A stretch of 64,000 nucleotides of DNA from Lichenostomus cassidix (GCA_008360975.2 CM039184.1:32413797-32477796); one strand, 5' to 3'; shown: positions 38,488 through 52,226, counted from the first letter of the stretch. The notes: generated by a model not told the origin, from the letters alone. Translations and numbers: made by a program.

Positions 38488-41400
38488 TATACGTCACCAA
38501 CTAAGTACACTTTTAGCTATTTGAAAGTAGAACTATTTTAATTTAACAAGCTGATTTCCTTACATTTACAATTGTTTCTCTAGTGTGATGTACTGTATGA
38601 CTCTCTTCCTTCACTGATTACAGAACTGCAGCTCACCTCTCTCTGCAGGAGAAGACCATTACTTACCAACAGCAACAGCAGAACCTGCCCCCTGAAAGGG
38701 ACTGCCTGCCAATCAAACCAGAGAGGTTTATCCAGGGGGCGAAAAACGCTGCCTCAGACTACCCATTTTTAACCTGTGGATGGCATTCTTTCTCTCTAAT
38801 TTTGACAAACAATCAGAAGAAGCCTCTAACCAGCAAAATTTTCATACCCAAAACATAATTTTTTTACCAAACCACAGTTTGCCATGCTAGGCAAAATTCC
38901 ACAGACGAGGCATTCAGATGAGCTGTGCACAACCAGGAAAAAAATATGTTATGATTTTAAATGAAACTGAAACAGTTTTCAGCACCCAAAGTGAATGACC
39001 TCATTTTATAAATACTGTCTGCCACAAAACAGCTTTAGCTTCACACACATATGTTTTCACAGGTAAGCTACCCAGCCCCTGTTAAAACAGAATAAATACA
39101 TTTATAAAACACTGGAAAAGCTTTTAAGAATACTGTTGTCTATACTCTAAGTAGGAACATCAACCCAAAAAACTAATGAAACAAAAGTCCTGACATTCTA
39201 ACCTTAGACCACATTTCATAATACAAAATATAAGAAAATGTTTTGACTCAGATTTGCTAAAAAATTTTCTAAAATATTAACTCAATTTATCTTTTTAAAA
39301 TACCAGTTCATATGGAAAGAAAATTTACCATTTTAACAAGGTTTTATGTGCAGGTTATTCATGGCAGAATGGGACCTTTCATCTCCATTGTTTTTAAACA
39401 TATTTCTTTTGTCGGATACCAAATGTCATACATACATGTAAATCAAATTGGAATGTTTGAATAATGGTTAGTAATTAAGTTCTATTTCTGCAGTTTTCTA
39501 GCTTTTAAAGCATTACATCAACTGTTACAGGTATGAAGATCTTCAGGAAAGTCCCCTCTTAAATGAAGACTGCATGGCCCAAAAGTCTGCTTTTGTTCTT
39601 TGTTCAAGACCTGTTTCATCCTGCACACAGCCTGGGAGCCACACAGAGATAAAAATTACAGAGAGCGGGTGGTCAGAAACTTTAATTCACAGCCCTGCTG
39701 TGAATGCTAAAGATGTCAGTCCTCCTGGGACCAAATGACAAATGGAGGCAGTATCATTACAGCACACACTCCAGCAACAGGATAGTATGGTCGTTTCCTC
39801 TGGTTTTGTACACTTTGGAAACAGCTGCTCTAAACCTATGCATTGGAAGAGCAGAAATGTCTGTTTCTTGGATTGGAATAATAATTACGATAAAAAAGTT
39901 TAACTTCCATTATGTGATTATACTCAACACTTTTACCTTCAGCCATCTAAAACAAAAGTACCTCACTAATCCTTACAGAAACTCTATGAAATAACTACTC
40001 ATTATGTAAGAGGCTAAACCTCTACCACACATCTCTGTGAAGACAAATGGACTTAATAAAGGTAGCATGGCAAATGTAATTCAATTCCAGATGTGTTAAC
40101 TCACTTAACATCTAATCTTTTGGGAAGAGATGTTTTACAAGCTAGAAGATGCTTCTATAATCAAGAACTTTTATATCATTATACAAATGAAACCAACACA
40201 CAGGCTTCATATACAATGTACTTCAATCCAAAACTCAGAACTGCTATAAAGGATGAAGAAAACAGGATTTTGTAAGAAAATAATAAAACCAGAGGATCTA
40301 AATGATTAATACACCAGCATTCGTAATTATCTCTACTTTCATCTCCTTGGTAAGGATTTAAAATCTGTCCACTCTTGCTGGTAGAGCAACAGAAGTGATG
40401 AACATGTGGAGACTATGCCTATAATGCAACCATGAAAACCAGCTGCTTTCACTAAATACCCAAATAAACTACTAATGGAGACTCACTTATTTCATATGCA
40501 CATTATGATTCAGGGGAATGAAGTCAAGCAGTATCTTAAGTAGACTACTGTTGATGCTAAAATAGATAATCTCTTGGGCATAGTAAATTTTTTACTCATC
40601 CCTCTTGTTTCTTTCCCAATTTCCAATCTAACAACTTGACAAAACATAATATTGATTCTACACTGACAAAAACCTTTGACAGCTAGATAAAATACTTGAC
40701 ATTTAAAGTTACCATGCAAAACCTAGCCTTTTGCTACCTACTTTATCCCATCTTCTTCCTCCAAGTCATCCTTTTCCTCAAAGGGAAAAGGTCACAGATT
40801 TTTACAAATCTTAACTGCACTTAAAGCAATAATTAGCTATGTGATACTATGAATCTTGAAACAGAATTTGTCACAGAATTGTCATAGAATAGAATTGTCA
40901 TTTGTCATAGAATATGTGTGTATGTCATAGAATATGTCATGGAATATGCATATTCCATTTAAAATATACATACTTGCCCATGTATTTGAAATAGCCACCA
41001 CATCACAGCTAGCCATGACTTTTTCATCAGATGCCAGAAGCAGAAACCCCTTTCCTGGTAGTATTCCTGCACACCTTTCAGCCATGCCCAAAACATCCCG
41101 TCATGCAGCCCTCCTACTTTAAAGGTACATCATCAATCCCCAGAAGAAATTAGCACAAGGCAAAAACAGTCAAATATTTTGAAGCCTTTCACAATTCATT
41201 CACAGCATCCTAACCATCCTGAAACCACACTATAGATGTTCTACGCCCTGTTTTTTTAAATAACTTTTCTTCAAAGCTTTTGTGTTACAAGAACACAAAT
41301 CATAAGCCTGTAATAACCCTAAACCAGATTAGAAACTCACTCAACCAACAACCTTTGGCAAACTTTACCGAGGTTTCAACTGAGCCAGCAAAGTTGCCAT

Positions 41401-43341
41401 TAACCCAGTGCCACTGTGGTACATTCCACTGTGCTAGGCCCTTATATCTTAATAGTAAAGATTTTGTACAGTGTCCTTCAAGTTAAAAAACAGGTGAAGT
41501 TGTGTAGTCCATTTCTGTACTGGGGAGAAGGGGGTGTGAGAGGCATGACAGCAACAGTAAACTCAAAATTTCATCTTGCAAATTTTCATTACTGACCAAG
41601 CTGTCTCTTAATACTTGAGAAATACAGAACATTTTTTCAGACACATTTTGTTTAAGCTCTTAAGCAACCCATTATTTTCACTGGCTGGTATTCTCTCTTG
41701 AAAGTAGAATACCAAACAGCCTTTTAAAACATAGGCTATCTTCAAGCTGTTTATCTTGGCAATACACACACAAGCAGGTTTTAAGTTACTCTGAAAAGTA
41801 TGAGTGTAAAAAGTAAATACTCTGTTTTTACTCATCACAAAAACATTGTTCAATGACTAAAATATTTATTTTCATATAAATGTTTTTTGCCTCCAGAAGC
41901 TAAAAACTATCACTGTTCTGTTAGTCAGTGAAATCAAAATACAGTCTTATATGCTAAGATAATTTCTTGTGTCCTTTCAACACCTTACCTACAAATGAAA
42001 TGGAAATGTTATTTGATCGGCAATTGAAATCATTTCCTCCAGTAAAAAAACTAAAAATTTTGAGCTAGAGAACCCAAATTGAAAGTGATAGCATTGCTGT
42101 AACCATTTAAACTGTCGTTATTTTCCTTCTGAGAATGTATATAGCTTCTCATTATAATACTAATATGAATGAGACCATACACTGACTTCATTACCTTCAA
42201 AACACCTGGATAACTTGGCTGTAGTTTTCAGTGTAAATTTAGGAGATTACATATTTCAAGGCTTACTCTGATTTATTTTCATTATTGTAATCTTAAATGA
42301 GTTGAATGGCCCTACAGATAAAACACAACCAAGCTCAATATTGAAAAAGCAGCAAATCATGTATTTTAGCTAATCTACAAGTACACCAGTATTCGGTCTC
42401 TCATCTATTTTAGAAATTTTGTACTTTATTCCTGTAGAAGTCATAAATAGTACCCTTATCAGAATGGCCATTTATAACACTCAGAAGGCTTTGCATGTTT
42501 TATGGACACAGACACACACAAGAGGAAGACGGAGCCACAATTTACTTCCATGTGTTCCTAACTATTTCAAATTTCAGGTATTCCTAGAAAGCCAAGTGAT
42601 TAGTAGAGCATGCTTTAGAAATTGAACTGAGGTGGGAAATTTGACTTTAAAATTGAAGAGTTTTGAATATACTTTTCCAAATTCAATTAAAGACACATAT
42701 AGAATGTGCCTCATAACCAATATTCAATTTACACTGGAATGTCTTTAAAAGACAAACCACTTATTTTTTGGAACAAGAATCTCAGTACTGGATCTGTTGC
42801 AGCAACTCTGCCAAATTGCCAAGAAATTTGCCATTTAAGTAATGGCTTGATAGCGAGATGAAAACAAATTCCAAATTGTAACTATCTTGAAAATTCATCT
42901 TATTCCCAAAGGCCATCTGGATTTGAATATGCAATTATCATTATTTTAGAATGGCAATCTTGGTAATCATAGTTTATGCAGAAGAATTCACAGGTATTCA
43001 ATATTCTCACAGGAAAAACTAATTTCTTGTTTTATGTATAATGGCCCTCTGGATAAAATTTATAAAAATCAAATATTCTTAACATATACCACTCTCTACA
43101 GTATATAAATTAATCACTTCCACTATTAAAGAAATTACATGATGTAACATTGTCCCAGCTTGTTTTGCTTTGTTTTGCCCCTCAAACAGATCTTTGAGAT
43201 ACGCTTCCTGAAATAGACTTCAGCCTCCTGTTTGTATTAATCTCTTCTTTTATCACCACTCCTGTTATCAAAAAGTCTCTGTCACTTGAATCATTTGGAT
43301 AAAAAGGGCATGCAAATATCCAGGTTTTTCCTTACAGAGAA
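38488..43341. other. Unassigned AT-rich noncoding stretch
   Basis: Holds a somewhat GC-richer patch at 38630-38770 with an open frame (see findings) and a degenerate 'tgtcatagaata' repeat at 40868-40945. No other repeat, gene or RNA is recognised. Confidence 0.55.
40868..40945. repeat. Degenerate tandem repeat of a 'tgtcatagaata' unit
   Basis: Five or so imperfect copies of a 10-17 base unit built around 'catagaat' ('cacagaattgtcatagaata', 'tgtcatagaatatg'). The core is the reverse complement of the ATTCTATG octamer that terminates CR1 elements. A minus-strand CR1 tail that expanded after insertion is a possible origin, but no CR1 body adjoins it. Confidence 0.7.
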
Positions 43342-43447
43342 GAATCATAGAATATGTTGAGTTGGAAGGGACATATCAGGATCAGAGTCCAACTCCTGGC
43401 CCTGCACAGGACACCCCAAGAATCACACCATGTGCCTGAGGGTGTTA
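43342..43447 (-). mobile_element. CR1 LINE 3' UTR fragment (CR1-F-like tail)
   Basis: Reverse-oriented CR1 tail. On the plus strand it begins 'agaatcatagaatatgttga', continues 'gttggaagggacatatcagg', and ends in the last ORF2 codons 'caccatgtgcctgagggtg'. This tail type ('tggtcctgtgcagggccaggagttggac' family in sense) differs from the 'cttgagcaggggggttggac' type seen in most other copies, so at least two CR1 subfamilies are present. Confidence 0.88.
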
Positions 43448-46400
43448 CCAATATTAACTAGTTAAACAAAAACAAAATTTTGAATCCTCTCTTTAAGATG
43501 CATTCATAAGAATTCCACAACATAGAAAATTTAAGAATGTAAGTTGCTTAATTTGCAAAGAAACAGCTTCAATTTTGAGTGGTTTTTGCTCTTTGGATGG
43601 ATTTACAAATACACTTTTTCAATACATACTTAATGTTCACCTCAGGAACTAGACAATCAGTAATTAACAGCCCACACTTCCAATTTGCAATTTCAGTCAT
43701 TCCCTTGGCATTACTACTTGATGCAACATTTACTAATATTAATCTATTCGATTTGAATTAGACTGATATTATGACTGAACTTAAAACAATTTGAATTACA
43801 TATGTTACGGAAAGTTAAAAATCACTGTTACACACATTTCTACTTTATTAATCTATATTAGAGTTTCCAACTTTGCATTGCTTTAAATATAATCTTCATT
43901 ACCTGAGGATATATAGAAAATATACAAAAGGAATTTTTCAAGTACCAGAAATTCAAACAGCACATTTTTAGAGAATTTCAAGATGACAGATACTGCCAGT
44001 TGCAGGACCTTCAAAAGGTAACAAAATCCATGATTGGGATGCAGGCTCACTTCTTCCCCTTATTGTTATTGATGACAGTAACTGATTAACTTGCAGTGTG
44101 TATGCTCTGATTTAGCTGCTATTAATTAAGCATATTTCCACAAGGACTTCTATCAAAAACTTTTGGCACAACAGTGTAGAGATTAAAAAAAGAAAATCTG
44201 AAACAAATTGCAAGTCATTGCCCTAAACAAATATTGTGTGCATTATAAATTTTACATTTCAGTTTGTTATATCCAACTTATCTCTTTATTTAAAAACTAT
44301 CACACTTAAATTTAGAAGGCTATAAAAATTTTCTCTGAAAACTAGTCTTTTTCATTTCATAACATTCAAAAAGCATTTTTTCTGATTTGTAGGTTTATTT
44401 GCTTCTCATTTTTCTTCCACAGAACATCCAGACTAGTATGCAAATCACTCAGCTGTCTATAGCTGTTTTTAAAGAGATAACCAAGTGCATTCTTAGAATT
44501 TTAAAACCTGTGGTGAGAAAGTATCTAGCTTAGAAATACTAATAAAACTTTTAAAATGCTAATTGGGTTCCATGTATAATTTTAATAAGAAGACAAAAAT
44601 TACTTTGTGCAAGGTGATAAACATGTATTGGTTTCTTACTGTACACTTCCATTGAATTCTATACAGAACAACATAGATTTAAAAGATTCATGCATAACAG
44701 ACAAGTGAAACCAGACACCAACAAAGACTATTTACAAGGAGTGGGAATATCTGTGGATATAAGGAACTGGCAAGCAAAATAGGACCAGATAGCCCCACAA
44801 CCTCAAGTCACTCCACTGATTCTGGTGGTATATACAGACCATATTTATCCTGGATCTGATGTCATTACTGCTTCAATTCTACCTGCTGAACCATATAGCA
44901 ATAGAGTTAATATTTTTAGCACACATAGTTAAAATAGCAGCAGAACCAGTTTCCCCACTGATTGAATGCTCTGAAAAATAGGTTCAGAAGAGTATCTGTG
45001 CTCAGTTATAGGTCAGAAGCTTGAAAGTTTACCAGCATCTTTCTGCACCACAGTTCATCTAGAGAATGCACAGCATGAACTTTTATGTAGTTTTCCCCAG
45101 AGGCAGTAGTGCCAAAAATAAAAACCAGGGATTTCTCTCAGCTGCCTAAGCATGTAATATTTATTTCAGTTCTTAAATATTTCCATCTACACATTCTCTG
45201 GAGGCAACTCCACCATCTTCCATGACAACACTACCCCAATCCTCAGGCTGTCTCATCTTTCATCACCTTTCTTTCTTCCTCTGCATATACTCTTTCACTA
45301 AACTCTACTGCTTCTGTCTTTTAAGTCTACCCTCCTTTGTCATTCTTTCTGCTAAAATGCTCATCCCTCCATCAGCCTGTCTTGAAAAAGACATTTTCCA
45401 CCTGGTTTACTTTCTCTCCTTCATCCAAACCTCCTCCCTTCAGCTGCTTCCCCAGCTATATTTTTTAGAAGTTTTTCATTTGCTTGACTTGCCACTTTCC
45501 ACACTCAGTCCAAGAAGATAACAAATGCATTTCTGTGGTGTAATCCTATTACATTTTTCTCTCTGCACAACATCCCTAAAGTGTAATTTTAAATGAGGCT
45601 CCAAAGGCTTATAGTGGCTCCTACCTCCATGGGGAAAGACCAGGGTGCCAGCCAATTTACTGACTTGGTTTGGATGTGTCAAAATCAAGGTCTCTAAAGC
45701 CATATCTTCTTCTCACATGATTAAAAAGATATCAAATCAAATTAATTTGGAATAAAACACTACTAAAATACTGGAACATTTTCAGTCCTAAAATAGTCAC
45801 TCCAATTTTCAATTCATTTTAGGTATTGGGATATTTTCTTTTAACTCCTTTTTAACAATTTTAATGGCAAACTGGATTATTACAATAAACTTTACAAAGA
45901 ACAATACATTATTGTTACTTTGGGCTGTTTCCAAGCAACAAAATAATTCAAGGCAAAATGTCATTATGCTAAAGAATTTGTGGCTTACAGCTGCAAGTCT
46001 TCTCAATGAGTCGTACTAACACTGCTCTGCGGTGTTCACAAATTGCACTACGTACAGCTGAAATGCTGTTAGTTTAATACTAGTACTACCTCCCCCTGCC
46101 TGCCAGAAAGGATGCCATTTACAGTTCCTAGGGATATTGTCTAAGACTGACTATAAATCTGGAGCCTCTGAAAAGCCACTGGAATTTTCCATAAATACTT
46201 TCTTTTTCCTTAGTGACTGCACCAGAAGATTTGTGACATTTTGAGGCAACAACAATGCCTGTGAAGAACAGCAGGAGACAGGACAGGAAAGAGTTTGAGC
46301 AGCTGAATATGGAGCTAGCTGCAGAATCCATCTCACCTTCAACATGTTTCAGAGATGAATAACAGGGCTGATGGAGTAATCAAGGCTACAAGCACCTATT

Positions 46401-46758
46401 TCACAGGACCTTTGTTGGCTCAGAAAGAACAAATTCTTTGAATAAAGTTTATCAGTGGAGAAAAAGGGAAATTGAAGCCTAAGACATGTTACATACTACT
46501 GAAAAAACAGACAGACATCTAGCATTTGTTTTTTTCTATTAAAAAAAAAAAGCCAAACCTTTCCATTGTTAAGGGCTGCCCATATAGGAAGATGGAGTGA
46601 TGGACCAAAGCTTTTTCCTTTTTTTCAACAGTATCTTACACACAGTCATCCAGAAAGTAAAATTCAAAAGTGCCTTCTCAATCCTTCCCCACAGTACCTT
46701 TACTCGTAAGAGAACATTTACTTACCTATAAAGGGATACCTAATGGGTACCTAGAGAG

Positions 46759-46823
46759 CTGCAACTTTTAATTGCAGCAAACTGCAACTTTTGACTGCTG
46801 CAACTTTTAATCTGCAAATTTTT
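46759..46823. repeat. Tandem repeat of 'ctgcaacttttaat'
   Basis: Four imperfect copies beginning at 46759, 46782, 46798 and 46812. The first two are separated by an extra 'tgcagcaaa'. The unit is 14-23 bases long. Confidence 0.85.
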
Positions 46824-47065
46824 GTTTAATAGGAAAACCAGACAGTTCCTACCAGTAAGCAAACTAAAACATGTCAACCAATTCCTGTGAACACTTCAGC
46901 CAGCTGAATAGAGCAGCTGATTACAGTGCTCTAATAAGCTGCTTTATTAATACAAACCACTCCACAAATAGATTGCAAGAATTCCACTGAGAGCTAACTC
47001 TCATACATATGATGGATTCCAAGAAACCAGAAAAAAAAAACCCAAAAAACAAAAAACACTCTTTA

Positions 47066-47111
47066 ATATGTAGATAGATATAGATATATAGATAATACAG
47101 ATATATAGATC
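47066..47111. repeat. (TAGA)n/(ATAG)n simple repeat
   Basis: Interrupted TAGA, TATA and GATA units ('tagatagatatagatata', 'gatatatagatc'), about 45 bases. Confidence 0.85.
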
Positions 47112-48087
47112 AACAATTCTACCAGTTTTTCATGCACAGTAAGAAAATCTTTTTGCTGCTGTTACCATTAAGCAGCAACCTGAAACACCTAGCATTTACT
47201 GTTCCAGACAATTTACTACCCTTCAAGTAGAGCTTCAATAGGAGGCAGACACTGATGTCTCTCAAATAGGCAAAAATACTGGGCAAGTCAGCTTAAAAGA
47301 TTTGAATTCAAATAACCATCATGCTGGTTTATCAAAGTCACTAACCAATTTAGATTTATTGAGCCCTTAAAGTGCTCCATTATGGGTTGTCACGTCGCTG
47401 TAAGAAGTTTTATCTATGTACACAACTGTGCTGCAGTTTATTTGTGTAGTCACAGGCACCTGACTTTTGCTGCTTTATTACTGAACACAGCAAGAACACT
47501 ATTCTACCAGTACACAACAGCTGTGAAGTGCTCCATAACTTTATTTAGATAAACATTTCACACTAGTCACGCAACAGAGGCTCCTGACAGCAAGTTCTAA
47601 CCTATGTTATTTATCATGCCAAGAAATCAGGAGTAATCCACGCACTAGCTGTGACTGAGTTTAATACCTGAGTGTATGTGAATTGATTAAGGCAGAATAA
47701 GACAACTGTTTGGAGATTGGAATCTTACCAGTCATCACTATGGAAATAACTTGGAATAAGACAAGCACCATCAGTCTAGGCTAAGAATGCTGACCAGAAA
47801 GCACAGAAAACTACAAACATAACATAAAAAAAGCAAAGCAGCAGAACAGCTACTTTATTGTGTCCAGAGGAACCTCTATGATAGTCTCTTCTATGTAATT
47901 ACTTGGTCTTGTTCTAGAAAATGCAACAGTTAACAGAATGAAAATACAATTTCTCCTTTTAAGAAGCCCTTCAAGGCTAAATATAATGGAGCAAATCACA
48001 TTGTTCTTTATTTTTGCTGCAAATCTGACTATTAGTAGTAGTTAACCTCCTCCTTTCCAGACAGCTGAGAGTTAATAGAACAGGTTG

Positions 48088-48236
48088 CTTTGCAGGGAAG
48101 CTGCAAAAAATCTGTCCATAAAGGACACTCAAAACTTGCCTGGAAGAGCACCTTCTCTGGCCTACATCATGTTGAAAATGGGACTGGGGCCTCCAGAAGT
48201 ACCTCCCAGTCTATATGTGTCTGTGATTCATCAGCT
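48088..48236 (+). mobile_element. CR1 LINE 3' UTR fragment, diverged
   Basis: A worn CR1 tail: 'gcagggaagctgcaaaaaat' matches the 'cccagggaagttgtggaatc' block. 'ggacactcaaaacttgcctg' matches the block 'agatattcaaaactcg' plus 'cctgg'. Then 'actggggcctccagaagtac', 'ctcccagtctatatg' and 'tctgtgattc' complete the 3' end. All reading frames are lost. Confidence 0.72.
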
Positions 48237-51027
48237 GAGAAAGCTGCCCCAAGTAGCTTCTGCTATCCACCTCACTACCAATATTCACAGTGTTCTCTCC
48301 ACTTGAGGGAATAAGATACTTGATTTTCCTCATAGCGAAGCAGAAACAAGTCAGAAATAACTCATCTACATATAAAGAGTTGAAAGACAGGCTCTTTGCA
48401 GACCTTAGGTTTAGACCTAAGTGCCTGCTTTGAATTAAATTTTGAATGAGACTTCCCATTAAAAAGTCTGCAGAAAGACAAATTCTAAATTAAATACCAA
48501 AACTAGAAATCTGAATTCTCCTAGCACACCAATACTTTAAAAGTTCAGAAAAATATTACTGCTTTATCTCCTGAAAACTGTACACCATCTTGAAACCAAT
48601 TTGAAATTTAATTTACAAATATACCAGAAGACCTCTTATTTTAGTTTTTAAAAACTGTTTAGAAATAAATTGCTAAGAATGTCTTTCACCTACAACAGCA
48701 TTTCAAAATTACAAAGCCACGGACATTACAATAAAAAACTAATTAAACTTTGAGATATATAAAACACTTGGATACTGGAAAAGCTGCTTGGCTACATAGG
48801 GTGTGGGGATGTTCTTACTTATGCAGTGGGTCTTTTCAGCAGCTTCTGAGCTTTAGATGTTCTCTATAAATTATTCCTTCCTTCAACAGGGAAACAGCTT
48901 CTTTGTGGAAAGCAATGTGGCCACCAAACAAAATAAATTGCAACAGGACTGAATAGAATAAAAAATGCTGAACATGGAGTTGGTGGAAAACAACTAGCCA
49001 ACACAATTACACCCTTAAAAAGCATCTTTACCCTGACACATCATTGACCTCTAAAAATGTCCTATTTTGAATTAACTATTGGGTAACAATAAGTCCTCAT
49101 ACCAAGAGAATTTTCCTCCATTCTGAACTATCACATCCTGGTAGCAAGTACAGCAGGTTTCACATACAGTAACACAAGGTGAATTAGAAGCATAAGCTTT
49201 CATGTCTCTGTGTTCTCCTTCTGTAGCATTAGGTAATCACACATCAATTTATTCTTCCACAGCTCCATGCATTGATTATATGAATGACATATATTGCCAG
49301 CAGAGAATTTCTTGTTATATTATATTAAAGGGCAAGAATGCATTATTTCATCTGCCTGATTTTCTCTATCCAGTTTTAAAGAGTCTGTCTAAACTCTAAA
49401 GGAATCACTGTCTGTAACAGAACACATAAAATTACTCTTTGGCAGAAAGCACTACTCAACTGTAAGCCTTCTTTCAAAAACAAAGTAATCAAAGAGGTAA
49501 GTGGGGTTTTTAGTTAAGCATGACCAAAATTCAGGCAAGGTACTTCCATGCACATAACCTACAGAACTATTCCCAGATATAAGTGGAGTCTTGAAAACAT
49601 GAAAGTGTGCTTTTCAAGCCAGTTGAAATAGACAAACACACCTCAGGTCAAGTTTTAGCAAACTTTGGGAAAAGACAGACAACTTGCTACTACTATTGAT
49701 GCACCGTTGTGCATGATCTTATCACTCTCCACTCCTTCACCCACCCAAATGTCACTATCTTTATGTCCTTCATCTTTCAACGTTGACAGGGAAGATGTGT
49801 AGGGGAGGGAAAAGAGGGAAGAGAAAGCAAAAAGGCAAATTAAAAAATTCAAATGTCTATGAAATTAATAAATTAATTTATTGCAGCATAAAAAGATAGG
49901 ATTAAAGAGGTTTTGACTTCTTCCTTGGGCAGTGTATAGAGGATCAACTATAACTGCAATATTTTACAATAGATTGTATTTCAGAAGAGATGTTCATATG
50001 GGGCAGGGCTGAAGCGCTCTACAGCTGTTCATGCAGAAGCACTTTTTGTTCCCAAAAGGTGAAATCAATATACCATTTACCACAAAGCTTTATAGAAATA
50101 GGGGTAAAAGAGGGATTGTCATGCAGCACGGTATAGTGTCAAATATAAACTTGTTCTTCCCCTGAATGCAGCATCTTCTTTTTTCTTTCTTTTTTTCCTT
50201 CCTTTTTTTTCAGTCTGCTCAGAAAACACCACTAACTGCAGGAAGGCAGAGGACTTCCATTTGATTCTCAATTTATTAGCCAACAAATTTGAATGCCTTA
50301 GAGTATCCTTAAAGGTCAGTTTTCCAATGCTATTCTGGATTAAAATGAAAAAGTCAAACCTCATGAATATTGCGACTAAAGAGAAACCCTAAAGAAGTTA
50401 TTCAATAAGGATGGGAAATGGATACAATGTAGTTTGCCTGTTACATACTTTACAAGTTTTCATTCCAGACTGGAATTTTATGCAACTTTTAACCAAAGCC
50501 AAAAAGCAGACCGTTATCTAACCAGAAACTACATTATAACATTAAAAAATATAAGTCACTCATGGAACAAAGAAAAAATAAATACACAATGAAAAAAAGA
50601 AAATTAATGCAGGCTTGAAATGAAGACATAGTCAATTTTTAAAAAAGAGCTGGATGGACCAGTTTTTGTACTTCCTCAGAAGTAAATAAACTAGTTCTAT
50701 AAATACCAGATTATTTTTTTTTTCCATTTCATACATCTTCAATTGTAACTTAACAAAAGTGCAATCCTTTTGCTCAAATTCTTACTTAAATTCATTCATG
50801 TACTGCAGATCTCAAGCACGCTCTGAGCTGAATTGTAGAAAAGTCAGTGCATACATTAGCAGAGCATCTTCTCAAAAGTTATACCCCGGGTTACACCTTC
50901 ATGTCCTCCCATCACCCAAATTAAGGGTCATATGCCATTTTCTGTGTAACTCTCTGAGGCACTACTGTAGTGTTAGTTAAAGATTATCTTAAAACATGCC
51001 AGAATTGGTTTAAAGCATACTCATTTT
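48237..51027. other. Unassigned AT-rich noncoding stretch
   Basis: Contains a pyrimidine tract at 50175-50213 and an AT palindrome at 49862-49879. Nothing else is supported. Confidence 0.55.
50175..50213. repeat. Polypyrimidine tract
   Basis: Thirty-nine bases of only C and T ('cttcttttttctttctttttt'-like) followed by cag. It would serve as an excellent splice acceptor on the plus strand, but no coding segment follows it. Confidence 0.85.
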
Positions 51028-51408
51028 GGGAGAGGCTGAAAGAGTTGGGCTTGTTCAGCCTGCTGAAAAGAAGGCTAAGGGGATTTAATCCATGTAAAAA
51101 CCTGATGCTGGGAACTAAAGAAGACAGAGACTCTTGTCAGTGGTGCCCAGTCACAAGTCAAAGAGTGACACTGAAATACAGCAAAATCCAGTTAAACACA
51201 AGAAAAAGCTTTGCTGTGCTCTCATCAGTACCCTCCTGCCCGTCCCCATGCTGGGTGATGTGCTGTAAAGATCAAACTCTACCAGGCTCTACCCAGGCTG
51301 GTTGTGGAGTCTCTGTCCTTGGGGATTCTCAAAATATAATGGGACACATGGCTCATAAAGGTGTTCTACTTGAGCCTACACCCTGCAGGTGATCTATGAT
51401 TAAAGACA
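51028..51408 (+). mobile_element. CR1 LINE 3' portion with foreign-looking interior
   Basis: The frame at 51030-51200 carries WERLKELGLFSLLKRRLRG and then degraded ORF2 C-terminal sequence (WCPVTSQRVTLKYSKIQLN). After the KSFAV block (about 51213) about 70 bases read 'tcagtaccctcctgcccgtc' onward and do not fit CR1. CR1 resumes at 'ggttgtggagtctctgtcct' and ends near 'tgcaggtgatctatgatt'. The terminal UTR is shortened. This copy is older than those at 2.8 and 38 kb. Confidence 0.82.
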
Positions 51409-52193
51409 AATTTGAAATTACCCCACACTGTACTTTTAATTGGGAGAAAAGTATCCATACTTCGTTTTACTCGAAGGGTATTCCAGTATTCACCTAAACT
51501 AAAACCTACTTTTTCTGGTTATATCATAAAGCATTATAAATGTAATGCTACAAATCAGAGCAACAACAACAATAATTTTCCCCTATACCTATCTTGGAGA
51601 CAGAAATCCCATCCCCTCCTGGTAGAGCTCCCTGCCTCTAGATAATGCACATAAAATATACCTTGTCACCTGTAAAGCAGCAGTGAATCTTCATCTTCAG
51701 AGGGGTAAGAGAGCTGCTACGTATCTATGTAAATTAATGAGAAGAGGTTTTTTTGAGGGAAAGGACCAAGATTTCACAACTGGCAAAAAAGAATTTCAGT
51801 CTTCTATCAAAGCAAATGGCTTACACAATAATGTGAAACTCTTCAGGTATTACACCAGTATTTTCTAGCAGTATATATGAATAAGATCAGGAGTTTGCAG
51901 TTGGGAAGGCAAATGGGCATCTTCCATTCACGTGAACATCAGCCTTCAACTTCTTTTGCAAACCCAAAGATAAAACAACTTTCTTCAAAGCCCTACCTTT
52001 TTCTCACGTCTGATGGAACCATTCTGGTAAATACTGGAGTAAAATCACTTATTTCATTTTGCTTTGAATGACTTCATGCTTCACATTTTCCAATGCTGTG
52101 AAAAACACATGCAAAACATGTCCAGGTACTCAAAGAGCAACATCAAGATTTTGGGAAACTGTACCTTGAGAAAATTACCTGGGAGGGGGAAGC

Positions 52194-52226
52194 AAAAAAA
52201 AAAAAAAGAAAAAGAAAAGAAAATAG
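52194..52226. repeat. A-rich tract (A-run followed by GAAAA units)
   Basis: Fourteen or so A residues followed by 'gaaaaagaaaagaaaatag'. A simple purine tract. Confidence 0.85.

Larger units (their letters stand above)
43448..48087. other. Unassigned AT-rich noncoding stretch
   Basis: Contains a pyrimidine-rich patch (about 45215-45460), a short tandem repeat (46759-46823), a 35-codon plus-strand frame at 46255-46362 and a TAGA-type simple repeat at 47066-47111. No recognised gene or RNA. Confidence 0.55.

Noticed and set aside
45222..45521. 99-codon leucine/serine/phenylalanine-rich frame
   Set aside because: It is the translation of a pyrimidine-rich tract. The hydrophobic composition follows from the base composition.
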